7,369 nucleotides of DNA, taken from positions 1 to 7,369 of the forward strand of contig SFHN01000056.1 of the NCBI GenBank assembly GCA_004555635.1. The letters run 5' to 3'. Below are positions 1 through 3,268 of this stretch, piece by piece. Each line of letters begins with the position of its first letter. Position 1 is the stretch's first letter. Origin of the DNA: [Eubacterium] saphenum. GTDB lineage: Bacteria; Bacillota; Clostridia; Oscillospirales; Ruminococcaceae. A program made the translations under genes and the position numbers. Below the pieces are notes generated by a model. It saw nothing but the letters and a program-made list of their open reading frames with translations. It ran no database searches and had not been told where the DNA came from.

Positions 1-210
1 GAACTTCGGGTTCTTCTCGGTAGCAAAGCCTTCAACGGTCTGGTCCTCGAGAGCCGCCTCAGGAGCGTTCGTGATAACGGACTTTACGCCGTTCTTGCAC
101 GCTTCAAGGCTGTTGTAGGTTTCGCTTGTTGCGATAACTTCACCGTTTCCTGCCTTGAGGTTGAAAACAAAGCCGCCCGACTTAGTGGGCTTGATAACAA
201 ACTTTCCCAT
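1..210 (-). CDS. YegP family protein (DUF1508), N-terminal part, runs off left edge
   Basis: The reverse strand encodes 70 residues with no stop before the window edge, so the gene is partial at its 3' end. It begins MGKFVIKPTKSGGFVFNLKA and continues with GNGEVIATSETYNSLEACKN, the classic DUF1508/YegP pattern: a short beta hairpin, an A-GNGEVI turn, S-E-Y and a helix that ends in a K-G-x-x-S-V motif. Family members usually carry two such units; only the first, plus the linker ending TEKNPKF, lies here. The biochemical role of the family is unknown. The ATG at 210 is preceded by AAAGGAAG at 219-226, eight bases away, and fits the family's usual MGKF start. A consensus promoter lies about 60 bases upstream. 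The gene is divergent from darA. I am confident of the family; no function should be assumed. Confidence 0.88.
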   Translation of the reverse strand, partial: MGKFVIKPTKSGGFVFNLKAGNGEVIATSETYNSLEACKNGVKSVITNAPEAALEDQTVEGFATEKNPKF

Positions 211-236
211 AATGAAAACTTCCTTTCGGTAAAATT

Positions 237-251
237 CCCGCACGCTGCGGG
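237..251 (-). other. Hairpin in the leader of the YegP-family transcript
   Basis: CCCGCA and TGCGGG form a perfect 6-bp, GC-rich stem around a 3-base loop. It lies between the predicted transcription start and the ribosome binding site. On the minus strand it is followed by AATTTTA, only a weak T run, so it could stabilise the 5' end or act as a weak attenuator. No known riboswitch fits in so short a leader. Confidence 0.5.
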
Positions 252-272
252 GGTCTCCTTGCGGTTAATTAT

Positions 273-301
273 ATTATAGCAATTTCTGCCTTGTCTGTCA
301 A
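273..301 (-). promoter_or_regulatory. Sigma-A promoter of the YegP-family gene
   Basis: Read on the minus strand, TTGACA (296-301) is followed after exactly 17 bases by TATAAT (273-278). Both hexamers match the consensus perfectly. Transcription should start near 266 and give a leader of about 55 bases before the ATG at 210. This predicts strong constitutive expression. Confidence 0.88.
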
Positions 302-356
302 GAAGTGATTTGTTTCGATTTTTTTGGGCATTTGAATGCGGGGAAAAAGAAAACCG

Positions 357-385
357 TTGATTTTTTCAGCAAAATGCTGTATAAT
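357..385 (+). promoter_or_regulatory. Sigma-A promoter of the darA-holB-ricT operon
   Basis: TTGATT (357-362), a 17-base spacer and a perfect TATAAT (380-385) lie upstream of darA. The -35 box is followed by more Ts and preceded by an A-rich stretch. The spacer contains the perfect inverted repeat CAGCA-AAA-TGCTG (367-379), which abuts the -10 box. Transcription should start near 391-393, giving a leader of about 50 bases. Confidence 0.85.
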
Positions 386-393
386 ATAAGTTA

Positions 394-410
394 GGGTTAT
401 TTTGAAACCC
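394..410 (+). other. 5'-end stem-loop of the darA transcript
   Basis: GGGTT (394-398) can pair with AACCC (406-410) around a 7-base loop, right at the predicted 5' end of the messenger. The AGGGTTATTT at its base recurs at the same offset downstream of the ferredoxin promoter. A 5-bp stem is modest; its role is unknown. Confidence 0.4.
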
Positions 411-443
411 AAAGACAACGTTTGAGAGGAAAAGGGACATACC

Positions 444-767
444 ATGAAGCTGATTTACGCTATCATCAACAACGACGACAGCCACGCGGTTCAGTCCGCG
501 CTCACCAAAAACGGCATACAGGCGACAAAGCTCGCGTCGTCGGGCGGCTTTCTCATGGCGGGAAACACAACGCTCATTATCTGCTCTGAGGATGACAGAA
601 TTGACGAAATCATCAACATAATAAAGCAGCAGTCGCACAGAAGAAAGCAGTTTGTCCCGAACACCGCAAGCTACGGCGTGGGCAGCTACGCGGCTTTCCC
701 CGTCGAGGTTTCGGTAGGCGGCGCGACAATTTTCGTGACGAATGTCGAGCGTTTTGAGAAAGTATAA
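444..767 (+). CDS. darA: Cyclic-di-AMP receptor DarA/PstA (PII-like, DUF970/YaaQ)
   Basis: This 107-residue protein is a small cytoplasmic PII-like protein of the DarA/PstA family, whose characterised members bind cyclic di-AMP as homotrimers. Visible signatures are the N-terminal strand MKLIYAIINNDDS, the ligand-loop segment ATKLASSGGFLMAGNTTLI (residues 27-45, with T28, G34-G35-F36 and N41), a basic loop SHRRKQFVPNTASYGVG (64-80) and the C-terminal strand FPVEVSVGGATIFV (85-98). The length matches the family (about 109). AAGGG at 432-436, seven bases before the ATG, is the likely ribosome binding site, and AGAGGA lies just upstream. It is the first gene of the operon, and its stop overlaps the holB start by one base (TAATG). 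The same darA-holB-yaaT order is known in Bacillus. At the positions I recall as Asn24 and Arg26 in Staphylococcus PstA, it has Gly24 and Gln26. Confidence 0.93.
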   Translation: MKLIYAIINNDDSHAVQSALTKNGIQATKLASSGGFLMAGNTTLIICSEDDRIDEIINIIKQQSHRRKQFVPNTASYGVGSYAAFPVEVSVGGATIFVTNVERFEKV

Positions 768-1708
768 TGAAGCTTTTCGGAAAAGACCGCATAAAAGCGC
801 GGCTGGACGATATGGCGGCAAAGCAGCGCCTGCCGCATGCCATACTCCTTCACGGACCAAAGGGCGCGGGGAAAAAGACGCTCGCGCGGTATTTAGCGCA
901 GCTTTTTATGTGCAGCGACAGCGCCTGCGGGGCGTGCACCGCTTGCAGGCTTATTGAAACCGACGATCACCCCGATGTTGTTTTCGTAAAGCGAAGCCGC
1001 GACGGAAAATACAGTATGGACGGGCTTCGCGCGGTAATCGCGGACAGCGTTATTATGCCGAACAAGGGCGGGTTGAAGGTATACGTTTTCGAGGACTGCG
1101 ACGATATGCTGGTGCAGCAGCAGAACGCGCTGCTTAAGCTGATTGAAGAGCCTGCGGCATACCTGCGCTTTATCTTCACCTGCGAAAATGAAAACGCGCT
1201 GCTCGAAACAATTCTCTCGCGCGTTATGGAGTTCGAGGTGCAGATGCCGTCCGCAGAGGAATGCGCGCAGTGCCTTATAGAAAGCGAGTGCGACAGTGAA
1301 AAAGCCGCCGAGCTTGCTCAAATGTTTTCGGGGAATATCGGCAAATGCCGCGCTGTACTTGACGGCGGCGAGGAAACCGCGCTGATTTCCACCGCGAAAA
1401 AAGCAGCCGACGCGGTTGCGCGTATGGACAAGCTGAGCTTTGCGGCGGCGCTCACCGAGCAGTCGGGCAGGGCGGAATACTCCGAAACGCTTGGCTATCT
1501 CACCGAGATACTGCGCGACGCGCTTTCGATACGCTGCGGGGGAGAGGCTTTTTCCTGCGGCAAGGACGAGGCGAAGCGGATTGCGGCGGCGTTTTCCGAG
1601 GAGTTTATTCTGTCGATGCTGGACGCGGTCTTTGAGGTTAGCGCAAACGCGAAGTACAACCTGAATCTCGCGCTCACCACATCGTATCTTACATCAAGAT
1701 TATACTGA
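767..1708 (+). CDS. holB: DNA polymerase III subunit delta prime (clamp loader)
   Basis: The 313-residue product is an AAA+ clamp-loader subunit. With delta and tau/gamma it loads the beta sliding clamp onto primed DNA at the replication fork. It shows a P-loop region HGPKGAGKKT (29-38), four zinc-binding cysteines C49, C54, C57 and C60 (C-x4-C-x2-C-x2-C), the conserved ALLKLIEEPA segment (121-130) and the sensor-1 region ending ILSR (149-152). After the R comes V, where delta prime usually has C. In the P-loop, lysine stands in the serine/threonine position after the conserved lysine, in keeping with delta prime proteins often being poor or inactive ATPases. The length is normal. Its start overlaps the darA stop by one base, so translation is probably coupled. 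The C-terminal third (about 215-313) is the weakly conserved collar region. In Bacillus this gene also sits between darA and yaaT. Confidence 0.92.
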   Translation: MKLFGKDRIKARLDDMAAKQRLPHAILLHGPKGAGKKTLARYLAQLFMCSDSACGACTACRLIETDDHPDVVFVKRSRDGKYSMDGLRAVIADSVIMPNKGGLKVYVFEDCDDMLVQQQNALLKLIEEPAAYLRFIFTCENENALLETILSRVMEFEVQMPSAEECAQCLIESECDSEKAAELAQMFSGNIGKCRAVLDGGEETALISTAKKAADAVARMDKLSFAAALTEQSGRAEYSETLGYLTEILRDALSIRCGGEAFSCGKDEAKRIAAAFSEEFILSMLDAVFEVSANAKYNLNLALTTSYLTSRLY

Positions 1709-1714
1709 AAATAT

Positions 1715-1720
1715 AAGGAG
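1715..1720 (+). promoter_or_regulatory. Ribosome binding site that fixes the ricT start
   Basis: AAGGAG lies four bases before the ATG at 1725, in the 16-base gap after holB. It supports translation of the unusual N-terminal extension of RicT rather than a start nearer the PSP1 core. Confidence 0.75.
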
Positions 1721-1724
1721 ATCT

Positions 1725-2792
1725 ATGGATAACAATTATTACACAGAGAAAATAGCGCCGAAAAACAAGCCCGAGCAAGAGGCTAAGCAGCCCCCTGCCG
1801 ACGGCAGAGGGCGCAGCGAAAAGCCCCGCCGCGAGCGCGCGGAGCATTTTGACCGACCGGAGCGTATGCAGCAGAAGCAAAGGCGTCAGTCCGAGCGCAC
1901 TCCCGAGGAAATTGCGGCTTCGCCGAAAACGGAGATAATCGGCATTCGCTTCAAGGACGTTGGCAAGGTATACTATTTCTCGCCCGCGGGCGTTGAGTTC
2001 AAGCAGGGCGACATCGCGATTGTTGAAACATCGCGCGGAGTGGAGTGCGGCGAGGTTGTGCTGTCGAACAGGCTTGTTCCCGAGGCGACCCTTGTATCCC
2101 CGCTGAAAAGCATAATCCGTAAGGCGGACGAGTCCGACCGCCGTCAGCTTGAGGAAAACAAGCGCCGCGAAAAGGAGATTATGCGCGTTTTCACCGAGAA
2201 AATCGCCGAGCACAAACTGGATATGAAGCCGATTGACATCGAATGCACGTTTGACGGGAGCAAGATACTGTTCTACTTCACGTCTGACGGGCGCGTTGAT
2301 TTCCGCGAGCTGGTAAAGGACCTTGCGGGGATTTACCGCACGAGAATTGAACTGCGGCAGATTGGCGTGCGCGACGAGGCGAAGATGCTGGGCGGACTTG
2401 GAATCTGCGGCAGACCGTTCTGCTGCTCGAGCTTTCTCGGCGAGTTTCAGCCCGTGTCGATTAAGATGGCAAAGGAGCAGTCGCTGTCGCTTAATCCGAC
2501 GAAGATTTCCGGCACCTGCGGCAGGCTGATGTGCTGCCTGAAGTACGAGCAGGACTGCTATGAGGAGTTTTTGCGGACGACGCCTAAGGTTGGCGCGACG
2601 GTTGAAACGCCCGAGGGGCGCGGTGTGGTTGACGAGGTGAACCTGCTCACGGGTATGCTTAAGGTAAAGCTTGACAAAAAGCCCGATGTTCCGCTGTCAA
2701 TCAACAAGAGCGAGGTTAAGCTTATCCGCGACGGTCAGATTAGGGTCAACCGCGAGGAGATAAAGGCGCTTAAGAAGCTTGAGGAGAACTGA
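1725..2792 (+). CDS. ricT: RicT/YaaT, PSP1-domain Fe-S regulatory protein
   Basis: This 355-residue protein matches Bacillus RicT (YaaT), which joins RicA and RicF in a complex that carries [4Fe-4S] clusters, promotes RNase Y-dependent mRNA maturation and affects sporulation, competence and biofilm. The core starts near residue 70 with IIGIRFKDVGKVYYFSPAGV, then GDIAIVETSRGVECGEV. The diagnostic C-terminal part holds LGGLGICGRPFCCSSFLGEF (222-241), SIKMAKEQSLSLNPTKISG (245-263) and TCGRLMCCLKYE (264-275). Cysteines at 228, 233, 234, 265, 270, 271 and 278 are the likely cluster ligands. Residues 1-66 form an extra charged, Q/P/R/E-rich and probably disordered extension that Bacillus RicT (about 275 residues) lacks. 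It starts 16 bases after holB. ricA and ricF are not in the window. Confidence 0.92.
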   Translation: MDNNYYTEKIAPKNKPEQEAKQPPADGRGRSEKPRRERAEHFDRPERMQQKQRRQSERTPEEIAASPKTEIIGIRFKDVGKVYYFSPAGVEFKQGDIAIVETSRGVECGEVVLSNRLVPEATLVSPLKSIIRKADESDRRQLEENKRREKEIMRVFTEKIAEHKLDMKPIDIECTFDGSKILFYFTSDGRVDFRELVKDLAGIYRTRIELRQIGVRDEAKMLGGLGICGRPFCCSSFLGEFQPVSIKMAKEQSLSLNPTKISGTCGRLMCCLKYEQDCYEEFLRTTPKVGATVETPEGRGVVDEVNLLTGMLKVKLDKKPDVPLSINKSEVKLIRDGQIRVNREEIKALKKLEEN

Positions 2793-2837
2793 CGCGCCTT
2801 TGCATAAAAATTCTAGCAAAATATCGCGAAAAAACGC

Positions 2838-2865
2838 TTGATTTTTTTATAAAAAGTGATATAAT
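2838..2865 (+). promoter_or_regulatory. Promoter of the ferredoxin gene, with extended -10
   Basis: TTGATT (2838-2843) is followed after 16 bases by TATAAT (2860-2865), with TG at 2857-2858 making an extended -10. The spacer contains the palindrome TTTTTATAAAAA (2844-2855). It lies in the 130-base gap after ricT, where I see no convincing terminator, so the ferredoxin may also be reached by read-through. Confidence 0.85.
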
Positions 2866-2870
2866 AGGAG

Positions 2871-2891
2871 AGAGGGTTATTTGTGCCCTTT
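2871..2891 (+). other. 5'-end stem-loop of the ferredoxin transcript
   Basis: AGAGGG (2871-2876) can pair with CCCTTT (2886-2891), including one G-T pair, around a 9-base loop at the predicted transcript start (near 2872). It has the same position and the same AGGGTTATTT sequence as the darA leader. Function unknown. Confidence 0.42.
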
Positions 2892-2922
2892 CTACAACAA
2901 TATTTTCAGGAGGTAAATAACC

Positions 2923-3093
2923 ATGGCATATGTAATTTCCGATGAGTGCATCGCTTGTGGCGCTTGCGCTGATGGCTGCCCCGTAAATGCTATTTCCGAG
3001 GGTGACGGCAAGTACGTTATCGACGCTGATACCTGCATCGACTGCGGCGCTTGCGCAGGCACCTGCCCCGTAGGAGCACCCACCGAGGGCTAA
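2923..3093 (+). CDS. Clostridial-type 2[4Fe-4S] ferredoxin
   Basis: A 56-residue protein begins MAYVISDECIACGACADGCP. It carries two complete C-x2-C-x2-C-x3-C-P motifs, with cysteines 9, 12, 15, 19 and 38, 41, 44, 48, each set binding one [4Fe-4S] cluster. The spacing, the length and the segments DADTCIDCGACAGTCPVGAP match the classic small ferredoxin of Clostridium pasteurianum. It is a soluble low-potential electron carrier serving enzymes such as pyruvate:ferredoxin oxidoreductase and hydrogenase. The ribosome binding site AGGAGGT (2908-2914) lies eight bases before the ATG and is near perfect, suggesting high expression together with the strong promoter at 2838-2865. A terminator follows 35 bases after the stop. 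The upstream neighbour ricT is also an Fe-S protein; a functional link is only an inference. Confidence 0.96.
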   Translation: MAYVISDECIACGACADGCPVNAISEGDGKYVIDADTCIDCGACAGTCPVGAPTEG

Positions 3094-3127
3094 TTGATAC
3101 ATAGTATCAAAACGATTTCAGAATCAC

Positions 3128-3166
3128 AAAGCGACCTTTGACTCTGTCAAGGGTCGCTTTAGTTTT
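3128..3166 (+). terminator. Intrinsic terminator after the ferredoxin gene
   Basis: AAAGCGACCTTTGAC (3128-3142) pairs with GTCAAGGGTCGCTTT (3146-3160) in a 15-bp stem with one G-T pair and a 3-base loop, followed by AGTTTT. The stem is strong and the T run short. Confidence 0.85.
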
Positions 3167-3170
3167 GCCC

Positions 3171-3206
3171 AAAACAAAACGGCAGGAGCTTTTGACCCCC
3201 GCCGTT
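3171..3206 (-). terminator. Intrinsic terminator after the SUFU-domain gene
   Basis: On the minus strand, AACGGCGGGGG (3206-3196) pairs with CTCCTGCCGTT (3188-3178) in an 11-bp stem with two G-T pairs and a 7-base loop, followed by TTGTTTTGGG. It closes the leftward unit, 63 bases past its last stop codon, and faces the ferredoxin terminator head on. Confidence 0.75.
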
Positions 3207-3230
3207 AGAAAACCTATGCTAATTTTTCAC

Positions 3231-3244
3231 CCGCCGAAAGGCGG
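3231..3244. other. Small hairpin in the 3' untranslated region of the SUFU-domain gene
   Basis: CCGCC and GGCGG flank a 4-base loop (GAAA on the plus strand, TTTC on the minus). It lies 25 bases past the stop of the leftward gene, but no T run follows on the minus strand, so it is not itself a good terminator. A smaller inverted repeat, GTCGG and CCGAC, lies at 3253-3267. Confidence 0.4.
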
Positions 3245-3268
3245 ATTGCCTGTCGGTGCACCCGACGA

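Noticed and set aside
208..243. Alternative GTG start at 243 for the YegP-family gene, adding 11 residues
   Set aside because: It is in frame and follows AAGGAG at 255-260, but spacing is long, it would sit inside the hairpin, and the family normally starts MGKF, matching the ATG at 210 with its own ribosome binding site.
211..443. Riboswitch or small RNA in the divergent intergenic region
   Set aside because: Leaders are only about 50-55 bases on each side, and no known riboswitch core is visible.
366..860. 164-residue minus-strand open frame over darA
   Set aside because: It lies opposite darA and the start of holB, has no recognisable domain, and covers the darA promoter. It is a shadow frame of GC-rich coding DNA.
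1689..2213. 174-residue minus-strand open frame opposite ricT
   Set aside because: Antisense to a clearly conserved gene, with no family signature and Leu/Arg/Ala-rich composition typical of a shadow frame.
2793..2850. Possible terminator between ricT and the ferredoxin gene (GCG-A6-CGC then a T run)
   Set aside because: The stem would be only 3 bp, and the T run belongs to the -35 region of the ferredoxin promoter.
2770..3102. 110-residue minus-strand open frame opposite the ferredoxin gene
   Set aside because: It mirrors the eight-cysteine ferredoxin, spans its promoter and resembles no known protein.
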